From JAAUUJ01 sp964392245 (lineage in GTDB: Bacteria; Cyanobacteriota; Cyanobacteriia; Thermostichales; Thermostichaceae): a stretch of 64,000 nt of DNA. Shown piece by piece: positions 18,984-26,890 of this stretch (positions are counted from its first letter, which is position 1; every line of letters begins with the position of its first letter). The stretch lies in assembly GCA_964392245.1 (NCBI GenBank), contig CAYMOX010000018.1:1-64000 (forward strand). Reading direction: 5' to 3'. The notes under the pieces were generated by a model. The model did no database searches and had not been told where the DNA came from. It was given only the letters and a program-made list of their open reading frames with translations. The position numbers and the translations under genes were made by a program.

Positions 18984-19523
18984 ATGACTTGCTCTCGGCA
19001 GAAGAGCCGTGTTTCCATCTTTATCGATGGCAACAACATGTTCTATGCGCAGCAAAAGAATGGCTGGTTTTTTGATCCTCGCAGAGTCCTGGCCCACTTT
19101 GCCCATACCCAGACCCATATCGAACTGATCAACGCCTTCTGGTATACCGGCATTAAAGATCCCCATGATCAACGAGCCTTTCGGGATGCCCTGATCAGTC
19201 TTGGCTTTACGGTACGCACCAAACTTCTCAAGGAATACCGCGATGAGGACTCAGGTCGCTATTCCCAAAAGGCAAACCTGGACATCGAGATCGTGATTGA
19301 CATGTTCAATACCGTCGATCAATATGATCAGATTGTCCTGTTCAGTGGGGATGGCGACTTTGAGCGAGCCATAGAGCTCCTCCGCTCCAAGAATACCCTG
19401 ATCACCGTGGTCTCCACCGAAGGGATGATCGCCCGCGAGTTGCGCAATGCCACTGATCGCTATATCGATCTCAACAGCATACGTGATCACATCGAGAAGC
19501 TGGATCCCTTGAAAGACTTCTGA
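18984..19523 (+). CDS. labA: LabA-type NYN-domain protein (circadian output)
   Basis: A 179-residue NYN/PIN-like protein. In Synechococcus elongatus LabA acts in negative feedback of KaiC-dependent transcription output. Visible marks are VSIFIDGNNMFYAQQKNGWF, then ANLDIEIVIDMF, the LFSGDGDFERAIELLRSK motif with the acidic site and TVVSTEGMIARELRNATDRY near the end. All acidic positions of the fold are present. Paralogues (LabA-like proteins) share these motifs, so exact orthology is not proven. It lies just before the ribosomal block but is separated by a hairpin. Confidence 0.82.
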   Translation: MTCSRQKSRVSIFIDGNNMFYAQQKNGWFFDPRRVLAHFAHTQTHIELINAFWYTGIKDPHDQRAFRDALISLGFTVRTKLLKEYRDEDSGRYSQKANLDIEIVIDMFNTVDQYDQIVLFSGDGDFERAIELLRSKNTLITVVSTEGMIARELRNATDRYIDLNSIRDHIEKLDPLKDF

Positions 19524-19534
19524 GTTGACCGCCC

Positions 19535-19576
19535 AAAAAAAGAAAGGCATTGATCTCCTTTACAAAGGGCCTTTCT
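19535..19576 (-). terminator. Hairpin with T-run in the minus orientation
   Basis: AGAAAGGC (19541-19548) pairs with GCCTTTCT (19569-19576); the loop itself contains CCTTT/AAAGG. On the minus strand the stem is followed by a run of Ts (complement of the As at 19535-19540), the form of an intrinsic terminator. On the plus strand no T-run follows. No minus-strand gene lies to its right, so its natural use is unclear; it may also form the 3' end of the labA transcript. Confidence 0.45.
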
Positions 19577-19619
19577 CAACATACAATTGATATTTGCTGA
19601 TTATTTTTTGGATCTACTC

Positions 19620-19736
19620 ATGAAGGTGCGTCCATCTGTTCGCCCTATGTGCGAGAAATGCCGGGTGATTCGTCGCCATGGTCGCGTGATGGTGATATGC
19701 TCTTCCAACCCCAAGCACAAGCAACGACAGGGATAG
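19620..19736 (+). CDS. rpmJ: 50S ribosomal protein L36
   Basis: A 38-residue protein, MKVRPSVRPMCEKCRVIRRH and a further 18 residues ending KHKQRQG. It carries the zinc-binding set C11, C14, C27 and H33, so it is the zinc form of L36. Position directly before rpsM is the normal bacterial order. In most cyanobacteria infA precedes it; here labA does. No adk, secY or map is present upstream. Confidence 0.95.
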   Translation: MKVRPSVRPMCEKCRVIRRHGRVMVICSSNPKHKQRQG

Positions 19737-19845
19737 CTGTGTTGCCTCTAGCATCACTCTACCTGAGAGACAGAGTTGGTGCACCTTTCCTCTCGGACTT
19801 CTTCCCCCTTCATTTAGCGAACGAACATCAAGGACCTTGACAGTC

Positions 19846-20229
19846 ATGGCACGAATTGCTGGGATCGATATTCCCCGAGATAAACGTGTTGAAATTGCTT
19901 TGACCTACATCTACGGCATCGGACTCAGCCGTTCCCGCGAGATTTTAACCAAAACTGGGATCAATCCAGATATCCGCGCCCGAGATCTCACTGACGCCCA
20001 GGTTGCCAGCCTTCGTGGCGTCGTGGAAGCCGATTATCAGGTTGAGGGGGATCTGCGGCGTCAGGAAGCCATGAACATCAAACGTTTGGTGGACATTGGC
20101 TGTTACCGAGGCAGACGGCATCGGATGGGCTTGCCCCTGCGGGGGCAACGAACCCGAACCAATGCTCGCACCCGCAAGGGAGGCCGAAAAACGGTGGCTG
20201 GGAAGAAGAAAGCACCTGCGAAGAAGTAA
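19846..20229 (+). CDS. rpsM: 30S ribosomal protein S13
   Basis: S13 contacts the head of the small subunit and the P-site tRNA. The 127 residues start MARIAGIDIPRDKRVEIALT, have the GIGLSRSREIL helix-hairpin-helix and end with the basic GQRTRTNARTRKGGRKTV tail. The ATG at 19846 is preferred over an in-frame TTG at 19837 because the family begins MARIAG. It is the second gene of the alpha-type operon. Confidence 0.97.
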   Translation: MARIAGIDIPRDKRVEIALTYIYGIGLSRSREILTKTGINPDIRARDLTDAQVASLRGVVEADYQVEGDLRRQEAMNIKRLVDIGCYRGRRHRMGLPLRGQRTRTNARTRKGGRKTVAGKKKAPAKK

Positions 20230-20286
20230 CTCACCAGCGTATTTGCTTACAATCCATCAGGCTATTCAGGGAGGGATCAGGGTTCC

Positions 20287-20673
20287 ATGGCTCGACAGCA
20301 GCGGCGGGGGCGTAAGGTTAAGCGCAATGTGCCCAGCGGAATTGCATACATTCAATCGACATTCAATAACACCATTGTGACCATTACCGATCCCAATGGA
20401 GACGTGATCTCCTGGGCATCAGCCGGATCCAGTGGATTTAAGGGTGCCAAGAAAGGAACTCCCTATGCAGCTCAAACGGCTGCTGAAGGAGCGGCTCGTC
20501 AGGCCATGGAAAATGGGATGCGTCAGATCGAGGTCATGGTGAGCGGGCCAGGGGCGGGACGGGAAACGGCGATTCGGGCACTGCAAGCAGCAGGCCTGGA
20601 AATCACCTTGATTCGCGATATTACCCCCATTCCCCACAACGGCTGTCGCCCCCCCAAACGGCGACGAGTCTAG
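20287..20673 (+). CDS. rpsK: 30S ribosomal protein S11
   Basis: S11 forms part of the platform of the small subunit near the mRNA exit. The 128 residues include the family block GIAYIQSTFNNTIVTITDPN, SSGFKGAKKGTPYAAQ and the end IRDITPIPHNGCRPPKRRRV. GGGAGGG sits 10 bases before the ATG. It follows rpsM by 57 bases and precedes rpoA, the standard order. Confidence 0.97.
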   Translation: MARQQRRGRKVKRNVPSGIAYIQSTFNNTIVTITDPNGDVISWASAGSSGFKGAKKGTPYAAQTAAEGAARQAMENGMRQIEVMVSGPGAGRETAIRALQAAGLEITLIRDITPIPHNGCRPPKRRRV

Positions 20674-20748
20674 ATACCAGGTTTTTTCGATCCTGAGCCA
20701 TGGATCAGTTGCACAACGGTGAGCAGATCAGAAGAGGGAGGCGTGCTC

Positions 20749-21693
20749 GTGACAGTGGCGTACCAGACTGAATGCGTAGATTCTCATCAGGATGAGACAG
20801 GGGTCCATTACGGCAAGTTTGTGTTAGAACCTCTGGAGCGAGGCCAGGGGACAACGGTAGGCAATGCCCTCAGACGGGTCCTGCTTTCCAACCTGGAGGG
20901 AACAGCCGTGACCGCCGTGCGAATTGCCGGAGTCAATCATGAGTTTTCGACCGTGCCAGGAGTACGGGAAGACGTCATGGAAATCCTTCTCAATATGAAA
21001 GAGCTGGTCTTGCAATCGCGAGCGGCTGATGCCCAGATGGGGCGGCTCTTTGCCCAGGGTCCAGGCGTGGTGACGGCAGAGAAGCTGCAATTGCCCAGCG
21101 AGGTGGAGATCATCAATCCCCACCAACATATCGCCACCCTGGCGGATGGGGCCACCCTGGAAATGGAGTTCACAATTAGCCGTGGGCGCGGATATCGGGC
21201 GGTGGATTACAACGATCACCAGACGATGGCGATTGACTTTCTCCAGATTGACTCGATTTTTATGCCTGTGCGCAAGGTCAACTATCTGGTCGACACTGCG
21301 CGGGTAGGAGAATCTCTCGATAAGGATCGGTTGACCCTAGAGGTCTGGACCAACGGCAGCCTCACCCCCCAGGAGGCTCTTAGCCAGGCGGCGCGGATTC
21401 TGGTGGAGCTGTTTATGCCCCTCCAGGATGTCAGCTTCGATCAGCCCGTGGCTCCCCAGCAGACCGAAGACAACCAGAAAAACCAGATCCCCATCGAAGA
21501 GCTGCAACTGTCTGTGCGCGCCTACAACTGTCTGAAGCGAGCACAGATTAACACCGTGGCCGATCTCCTGGTTTACACCGAGGAAGATCTTCTAGAAATC
21601 AAAAACTTTGGCCAGAAATCCGCCGAAGAAGTTGTGGAAGCCTTGAAATCTCGTCTGGGGTTGACTTTACCCCGTGAGAAGTCCAAATCCTAA
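20749..21693 (+). CDS. rpoA: RNA polymerase alpha subunit
   Basis: Alpha dimerises to start core polymerase assembly and its C-terminal domain contacts activators and UP elements. The N-terminal domain contains PLERGQGTTVGNALRRVLLS; the C-terminal domain contains RAYNCLKRAQINTVADLL and the helix-hairpin-helix EIKNFGQKSAEEVVEAL. Three GTG codons (20743, 20749, 20755) follow AGGGAGG. I chose 20749 for ribosome-site spacing of 7; the conserved protein begins at the AYQTECVD residues just after. An upstream GTG at 20719 would add ten non-conserved residues. Confidence 0.96.
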   Translation: MTVAYQTECVDSHQDETGVHYGKFVLEPLERGQGTTVGNALRRVLLSNLEGTAVTAVRIAGVNHEFSTVPGVREDVMEILLNMKELVLQSRAADAQMGRLFAQGPGVVTAEKLQLPSEVEIINPHQHIATLADGATLEMEFTISRGRGYRAVDYNDHQTMAIDFLQIDSIFMPVRKVNYLVDTARVGESLDKDRLTLEVWTNGSLTPQEALSQAARILVELFMPLQDVSFDQPVAPQQTEDNQKNQIPIEELQLSVRAYNCLKRAQINTVADLLVYTEEDLLEIKNFGQKSAEEVVEALKSRLGLTLPREKSKS

Positions 21694-21722
21694 CCCTACG
21701 TCCATCGTTGAGTGAATGAACC

Positions 21723-22073
21723 ATGCGTCACCGTCGTCGGATCCCCCATCTCAATAAACCCGCTGATCAGAGGAAAGCGCTGCTGCGTGCCCTCACCACT
21801 GCCCTGCTGCGGGAAGGTCGGATCACCACCACTAAGGCCAGGGCCAAAGCGGTCCAGTCCACTACCGAGAAAATGATCGGCCTGGCCAAAGATGGCTCCC
21901 TGTCAGCCCGTCGTCAGGCCCTGGGCTATATCTATGATGATCAACTGGTCAAGGCTCTGTTTGAGCAAGTCCCGCAGCGCTATGGGGAGAGACCTGGCGG
22001 CTATACTCGCATCCTGCGCACCGTTCGTCGTCGCGGTGATGGGGCAGAAATGGCTGTAATTGAGCTGATCTGA
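21723..22073 (+). CDS. rplQ: 50S ribosomal protein L17
   Basis: L17 lies near the peptide exit tunnel. The 116 residues start MRHRRRIPHLNKPADQRKAL, have LLREGRITTTKARAKAVQ and end GGYTRILRTVRRRGDGAEMA plus a short tail. It sits 29 bases after rpoA and 8 bases before truA, in the usual cyanobacterial order. Confidence 0.97.
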   Translation: MRHRRRIPHLNKPADQRKALLRALTTALLREGRITTTKARAKAVQSTTEKMIGLAKDGSLSARRQALGYIYDDQLVKALFEQVPQRYGERPGGYTRILRTVRRRGDGAEMAVIELI

Positions 22074-22081
22074 GGTAAGTC

Positions 22082-22960
22082 TTGCCACGCATTGCCCTCA
22101 AGATCCAGTACCTGGGAACCCACTTTTGGGGTTGGCAACGCCAGCCTCGGCACCGCAGTGTGCAGGCGGTTCTGGAGGAGGCGATCGAGCTGCGAACCTT
22201 GCATCCTGTGCGAACCGAAGCCGCTGGTCGGACGGATACCGGGGTGCATGCCAGTGGGCAGGTGGTCCATTTTGAAACGACATCTCCAATTCAACCTCAA
22301 CGCTGGCCACGGGTGATCAACAACTGTATGCAGGGGAATGATGTCGCAGTGCTCGCGGCTGCGGTGGTTCCGCAGGACTGGCATGCGCGCTTTTCTGCCC
22401 TCTGGCGCTGCTATCGCTACCTTATCCTTAACCAGGAGGATCCGGATGTCTTCTGGCAGAACTTTTGCTGGCACTATCCCCAGCCCCTGGATGCGGTAGC
22501 CATGGCATCTGCGTTAGAATCTATTATCGGCAATCACAATCTAGAGGCATTCCGCAGAGCGGGATCCAAACGTCCTCATTCTTGGGTGACCGTCCAGAAG
22601 GTGGACTGTCGGCGACAAGGTAATGTGATTGCCATTGATGTCCAGGCCAGTGGGTTTCTCTATCGTATGATGCGTCTACTGGTGGGGGCCCTCAGTTTTG
22701 TGGGTCGAGGCACCCTTTCACCCGAAGAGTTTGGTCGCGTCTGGCAAACCAACGATTGGTCGCGGGTTCCCAGCCGTTATAGTGCTCCTCCCCAAGGACT
22801 CTGCCTGACGGGTATTGGCTATCCCAGCGATCCTTTCCGGGTGACCAGCCAGCGGCATCCCACCCCTTTTGAGGATCAGTCCCTGTCTGCGCTCTGGTCT
22901 TCCCCCAACCTGTCCCCTGAGTTGATATTGTCGTCTCCCTATATGAAGCCACTGCCATGA
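22082..22960 (+). CDS. truA: tRNA pseudouridine(38-40) synthase
   Basis: TruA isomerises uridines 38-40 in the anticodon arm of tRNAs. The 292 residues contain the catalytic Asp52 in AAGRTDTGVHASGQVVHF, plus FHARFSA-type HARFSALWRCYRYLI and the C-terminal GFLYRMMRLLVGAL. The start is TTG at 22082, with GAGGTAAG ahead of it; no ATG is available near the conserved RIALKIQYLG. Its TGA overlaps the ATG of rplM (ATGA), so translation is coupled. Confidence 0.95.
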   Translation: MPRIALKIQYLGTHFWGWQRQPRHRSVQAVLEEAIELRTLHPVRTEAAGRTDTGVHASGQVVHFETTSPIQPQRWPRVINNCMQGNDVAVLAAAVVPQDWHARFSALWRCYRYLILNQEDPDVFWQNFCWHYPQPLDAVAMASALESIIGNHNLEAFRRAGSKRPHSWVTVQKVDCRRQGNVIAIDVQASGFLYRMMRLLVGALSFVGRGTLSPEEFGRVWQTNDWSRVPSRYSAPPQGLCLTGIGYPSDPFRVTSQRHPTPFEDQSLSALWSSPNLSPELILSSPYMKPLP

Positions 22961-23412
22961 ATAAAACAATGTTGCCAACTTTAGAAGGTCGTGAGCGCAC
23001 CTGGTATCTGGTCGATGCGGCTGATCAGCGTCTAGGTCGTCTGGCCACGGTGGTTGCCGATCTGCTCAGGGGTAAGCACCGTCCCGATTTCACCCCATTT
23101 TTAGATACGGGTGACTATGTGATTGTGATCAATGCTGAAAAAATCAAAGTCACTGGCAAAAAACGGTTTCAGAAAATCTACCGCCGCCATTCTGGACGCC
23201 CCGGTGGCATGAAAACCGAAACCTTCCAGCAGCTGCAGCGCCGCCTGCCTGAACGGATCGTGGAACGGGCCATCAAGGGCATGTTGCCCCACACCAGTCT
23301 TGGACGGCAGCAATTCACCAAGCTGAAGGTTTATGTGGGTGCCGATCATCCTCATCAAGCTCAACAGCCTCAGCCCTATCCCCTTAACACCATTCCAGGA
23401 GTACGGTCATGA
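22957..23412 (+). CDS. rplM: 50S ribosomal protein L13
   Basis: L13 is an early-assembling large-subunit protein. The 151 residues contain WYLVDAADQRLGRLATVVAD, FLDTGDYVIVINAEKI and the RRHSGRPGG loop with the GMLPHTSLGR motif. It is overlapped by four bases at both ends (truA before it, rpsI after it), so the three genes are read as a unit. Confidence 0.97.
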   Translation: MNKTMLPTLEGRERTWYLVDAADQRLGRLATVVADLLRGKHRPDFTPFLDTGDYVIVINAEKIKVTGKKRFQKIYRRHSGRPGGMKTETFQQLQRRLPERIVERAIKGMLPHTSLGRQQFTKLKVYVGADHPHQAQQPQPYPLNTIPGVRS

Positions 23413-23819
23413 CGCAGGCTAAATCAGGGAAAGCCCTTTACTTTGGGACAGGTCGTCGCAAAACTGCAGTTGCGCGGGTTCGGCTTGTCCCGGGCACCGG
23501 CATTATCCAGATCAATGATCGGCCAGGTGACCAGTATCTTCACTTTCAGGAGCGCCTCGTGGCGGATGTGAAAGCCCCCCTGGAAACTTTGGGGCTGGAG
23601 GGATCCTATGACGTTCTGGTTCGCGCCCATGGAGGTGGAGTTCGAGGTCAGGCTGAGGCTATCCGCATGGGAGTGGCCCGTGCCCTTTGCGAAATGGACC
23701 CCAACAACCGCTCACCCCTGAAGTCAGAAGGTTATCTGACTCGCGATCCTCGCTCCAAGGAACGGAAAAAGTACGGCCTGCGCAAAGCTCGTAAGGCACC
23801 CCAATACTCAAAACGCTAG
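23409..23819 (+). CDS. rpsI: 30S ribosomal protein S9
   Basis: S9 reaches the P-site with its basic C-terminal tail. The 136 residues include YFGTGRRKTAVARVRLVPGT, VRAHGGGVRGQAEAIRMGVA and the ending KKYGLRKARKAPQYSKR, which has the invariant final SKR. Start ATG overlaps the rplM stop (ATGA). Confidence 0.97.
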   Translation: MTQAKSGKALYFGTGRRKTAVARVRLVPGTGIIQINDRPGDQYLHFQERLVADVKAPLETLGLEGSYDVLVRAHGGGVRGQAEAIRMGVARALCEMDPNNRSPLKSEGYLTRDPRSKERKKYGLRKARKAPQYSKR

Positions 23820-23873
23820 ACTTGATCTCAGCGTGGTCACAGCACCTGTTTCAATTTATGGAGGTTCACGATC

Positions 23874-24095
23874 ATGCCTAAAGAGGGCATTCATCCCAAG
23901 TGGTATCCCGAGGCCAAGGTGATCTGCAATGGCGAAGTGGTGATGACAGTGGGATCCACAGAGCCAGAACTGCGCGTTGATGTCTGGTCTGGCAACCACC
24001 CCTACTACACCGGCAACCAGCGGATCATCGATACCGAGGGTCGTGTGGAGAAATTCATGCGCAAGTATGGCATGGGCAAAAAGAAAACCAATTAG
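23874..24095 (+). CDS. rpmE: 50S ribosomal protein L31, zinc-free type
   Basis: The 73 residues start MPKEGIHPKWYPEAKVICNG and end with the basic FMRKYGMGKKKTN. The zinc-binding Cys pairs of the C+ form are not present: only one Cys remains (VICNG) and the later pair is replaced in WSGNHPYYTGNQR. This is therefore the zinc-independent form, in contrast to the zinc form of L36 in the same block. TGGAGG precedes the ATG. It lies between rpsI and prfA, as in other cyanobacteria. Confidence 0.93.
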   Translation: MPKEGIHPKWYPEAKVICNGEVVMTVGSTEPELRVDVWSGNHPYYTGNQRIIDTEGRVEKFMRKYGMGKKKTN

Positions 24096-24200
24096 ATTGC
24101 ATCCCTCCGTTCTGTCTTTGCTCAGGACTACTTTTCCTGGATTACATTACTTGTATTGGCAGCCTGCCCTGGGGCAGGGAGGGTCAAGGATACTCAGGTC

Positions 24201-25307
24201 ATGGCAACACCCGTACATCTTCTCAGTCGATTGCAGGACGTCGAATCTACTTTTGAAGAACTGACTGTCCGTTTGGCGGATCCGGATATTGCGACGGATC
24301 CTGAGGAACTGCAGCGAGTGGCCAAAGCGCGCTCTTCCCTGGAAACTACGGTTCACACCTACCATGAATGGCAGTCGGTCCAGAAGGATTTGAAGGAAAC
24401 TGAGGAACTGTTGCGGCAGTCGGGAGCAGATCCTGCCATGGCGGAGATGGCGGAGGTAGAACTGGCGGAATTGAAGTCACGTCAGGCTCAACTGGAAGAT
24501 AAGCTGACGATCCTGCTTTTGCCTCGTGATCCCAATGATGACAAAAACATCATGCTGGAGATCCGCGCGGGTGCGGGGGGAGAAGAGGCGGCCCTCTGGG
24601 CTGGGGATCTGGTGCGGCTCTATACCCGCTATTCAGAAGGGCAGGGCTGGTCAGTGAAGCTGGTCAGTGCTTCTGAGGCCGATATGGGGGGCTTTAAGGA
24701 AGCCATCCTCGAGATCAAGGGGTACGGGGTTTACAGCAAGCTGAAATTCGAAGCCGGGGTTCACCGTGTGCAGCGAGTGCCAGTGACCGAGGCCCAGGGT
24801 CGGGTCCACACTTCCACTTCCACGGTGGCCGTGATGCCAGAGGTGGATGAGGTGGATGTGGTCATCGATCCCAAAGATATTGAGCTCAAAACCGCGCGGT
24901 CCGGGGGGGCAGGCGGACAGAACGTCAACAAGGTGGAAACGGCTGTGGATCTTATTCACAAGCCCACGGGGATTCGCATTTTTTGCACAGAAGAACGCTC
25001 TCAACTCCAGAACCGGCAACGGGCGATGCAAATCCTGCGCGCCAAACTTTACGAGATCAAACTCCAGGAGCAGTTGCAGGCCATTAGCTCTAACCGGAAA
25101 ATGCAGGTGGGTACGGGGGCTCGCTCTGAAAAGATCCGCACGTATAACTACAAGGACAATCGTGTCACGGATCACCGACTCAACCAGAACTTCAGCCTAG
25201 AGCCGATTTTACAGGGGGATTTAGAGGACCTGATCCAGTCCTGTATTGGTTTATATCAGCGAGAACTGCTGGCGGAAATGGCGAATCAGTCTTCCAGCGC
25301 GGCCTGA
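24201..25307 (+). CDS. prfA: Peptide chain release factor 1
   Basis: RF1 reads UAA and UAG and releases the finished peptide. The 368 residues have the catalytic GGQ at 238-240 in SGGAGGQNVNK and the stop-reading PVT tripeptide (194-196 in RVPVTEAQG), which marks RF1 rather than RF2. ATG 24201 gives the family start; an upstream in-frame codon at 24156 would add 15 residues without similarity. A small hairpin (CCTGCC/GGCAGG, about 24162-24177) lies in the leader. Its 3' end converges on uppP with 16 bases between. Confidence 0.96.
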   Translation: MATPVHLLSRLQDVESTFEELTVRLADPDIATDPEELQRVAKARSSLETTVHTYHEWQSVQKDLKETEELLRQSGADPAMAEMAEVELAELKSRQAQLEDKLTILLLPRDPNDDKNIMLEIRAGAGGEEAALWAGDLVRLYTRYSEGQGWSVKLVSASEADMGGFKEAILEIKGYGVYSKLKFEAGVHRVQRVPVTEAQGRVHTSTSTVAVMPEVDEVDVVIDPKDIELKTARSGGAGGQNVNKVETAVDLIHKPTGIRIFCTEERSQLQNRQRAMQILRAKLYEIKLQEQLQAISSNRKMQVGTGARSEKIRTYNYKDNRVTDHRLNQNFSLEPILQGDLEDLIQSCIGLYQRELLAEMANQSSSAA

Positions 25308-25323
25308 GAACTTCTCTTTTCGC

Positions 25324-26184
25324 TTAGGGGCGAAGGACTCCTGTCGCCAATCCCAGAAAAATCGCGACCCCTAGAGCGACTCGATAGCCAATGAATACTG
25401 CGGTGCTGCTCCGTTGCAAAAACTTTAGCAGCCAATCAATCGACAGATAGGAAAAAAGAAAAGCCGACAGAGTACCGAGCAACTGTGGCCAGAGACCGGC
25501 CAGCTCAAAATCCGAAACCAATTCCACCACACCCGCCAGCAGCAGCGCTGGAATCCCCAGCAAAAAAGCAAAACGGGCCGCGGTCTCGCGGGAAAGGTTA
25601 AGAAAGAGACCTGCTGTAATCGTGGCACCGGATCTGGAAACACCGGGAATCAGGGCAAACCCCTGGGCAATTCCCACCCAGATACCATCCCCAATGGTTA
25701 AATCCATCCAACCCCGATGCCGTTGCCCTACTTTTTCTGCCCAGGCCAGGAGGAGCGCCAGACCGATGGATGCCAGGGCAATCACCGTCAACTGTCGGGG
25801 TGGAGAGCCCCAAATGAACTTAATGGCAATCCCCTCAATCACAATCGGTAAGGTCCCCACCATAATGCCCACCAGGAGCTTAAAGGCCTCTGAGTCATAC
25901 TCCTGATGTTGTAATGCTTTCCAGGCATCTTGCAGAAGTGTGCGTAGATCCTTTGCGAAATAGAGAAACACCGCGATCAAACTGCCCAGTTGGATCACTG
26001 CAGAGAAGGAGGCTCCAGCGTCTTCCCATCCCAAAACGGCGGGAACCAGTCGCAGGTGGGCCGTGCTGCTAATGGGCAGAAACTCGGTGAGACCCTGAAC
26101 CATCCCCAAGATAAGGGCCTGCCACCAGTTGGGAATCGCACTGGCCAGAGGAAAAGGGACAATCGGGAGAAAGTGAATATTCAT
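25324..26184 (-). CDS. uppP: Undecaprenyl-diphosphatase (BacA)
   Basis: Membrane phosphatase that recycles the C55 lipid carrier for peptidoglycan and other polymers. The 286 residues have the BacA motifs QGLTEFLPISSTAHLRL (about 31-47) and PGVSRSGATITAGLFL (about 183-198), with around eight hydrophobic segments. The ATG at 26184 overlaps the end of the DUF2808 gene by four bases (ATGA), so the two are cotranslated. Confidence 0.95.
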   Translation of the reverse strand: MNIHFLPIVPFPLASAIPNWWQALILGMVQGLTEFLPISSTAHLRLVPAVLGWEDAGASFSAVIQLGSLIAVFLYFAKDLRTLLQDAWKALQHQEYDSEAFKLLVGIMVGTLPIVIEGIAIKFIWGSPPRQLTVIALASIGLALLLAWAEKVGQRHRGWMDLTIGDGIWVGIAQGFALIPGVSRSGATITAGLFLNLSRETAARFAFLLGIPALLLAGVVELVSDFELAGLWPQLLGTLSAFLFSYLSIDWLLKFLQRSSTAVFIGYRVALGVAIFLGLATGVLRP

Positions 26185-26747
26185 TCATCCCTGCGGGCGT
26201 TGATGGTCACGATCCAGTTACCAATATAGCGATAGAGGGGATTGGCTTCCGTGCCCAACAGGCGTCCATCACATCGATAAAACCCGGCAGTCGGATTACG
26301 AACGTTGGAGAGAATCAGGCGCATTTCCTGTCCAGCTGCAACCGGATCCTCGATCTGGACCTCTAGAGATTTAAACTCCTCATTCCAAAAGGTGTCATAA
26401 AGGGGAACAGCTTGACCCTCCACCTCCAGACGAATATCCTCCAGATCAATACTGCCATCAAAACGCGACTCACAAGACATCTGCACTTCCGCAACGGCAA
26501 CATCCTGAGCTGGAATATTTAGTCGCCAGCGATCCAATCGTTTTTCCACGCCATCAAAGTCAAGTTTGTACTGCAGTACCGGCACTTCATCACTTCCGGT
26601 CAGGATTAACCCCGATTGAGCCATTCCAGGGCTGGCAGCAGCGACCGCAATCAAAGTCAGAATCCAGGGCATCCCGCGCCTTTGGGGATCACAACCACCA
26701 GAAGTGTGCTTCTTGAGCCACATAACAAAACTCCTCAATGCATTCAT
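26181..26747 (-). CDS. DUF2808 exported protein
   Basis: A 188-residue protein with an N-terminal hydrophobic segment ending ASPGMA-QSG, so exported. The mature part contains PAQDVAVAEVQMSCESRFDG, a FWNEEFKSLEVQIEDPVAAG segment and the NPTAGFYRCDGRLLGTEANP block with a second Cys, typical of the cyanobacterial DUF2808 family. An internal ATG encoding MWLKKHTSG (26723) is an alternative start nearer the signal peptide. Function is unknown; it precedes uppP with translational overlap, hinting at an envelope role. Confidence 0.75.
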   Translation of the reverse strand: MNALRSFVMWLKKHTSGGCDPQRRGMPWILTLIAVAAASPGMAQSGLILTGSDEVPVLQYKLDFDGVEKRLDRWRLNIPAQDVAVAEVQMSCESRFDGSIDLEDIRLEVEGQAVPLYDTFWNEEFKSLEVQIEDPVAAGQEMRLILSNVRNPTAGFYRCDGRLLGTEANPLYRYIGNWIVTINARRDE

Positions 26748-26890
26748 TCCTAAGGGTTGAGGGCCGCACCCAGTCGATGCACATGCACTTCAACTTGAAT
26801 TCATATTTTAGAAGAAGCTGCAGCTGCCTGCAGGCTTGATCCAGCCAACTATACTGCAAATGGACGTACCGAAGAGTCCTGAAGGTCCCC

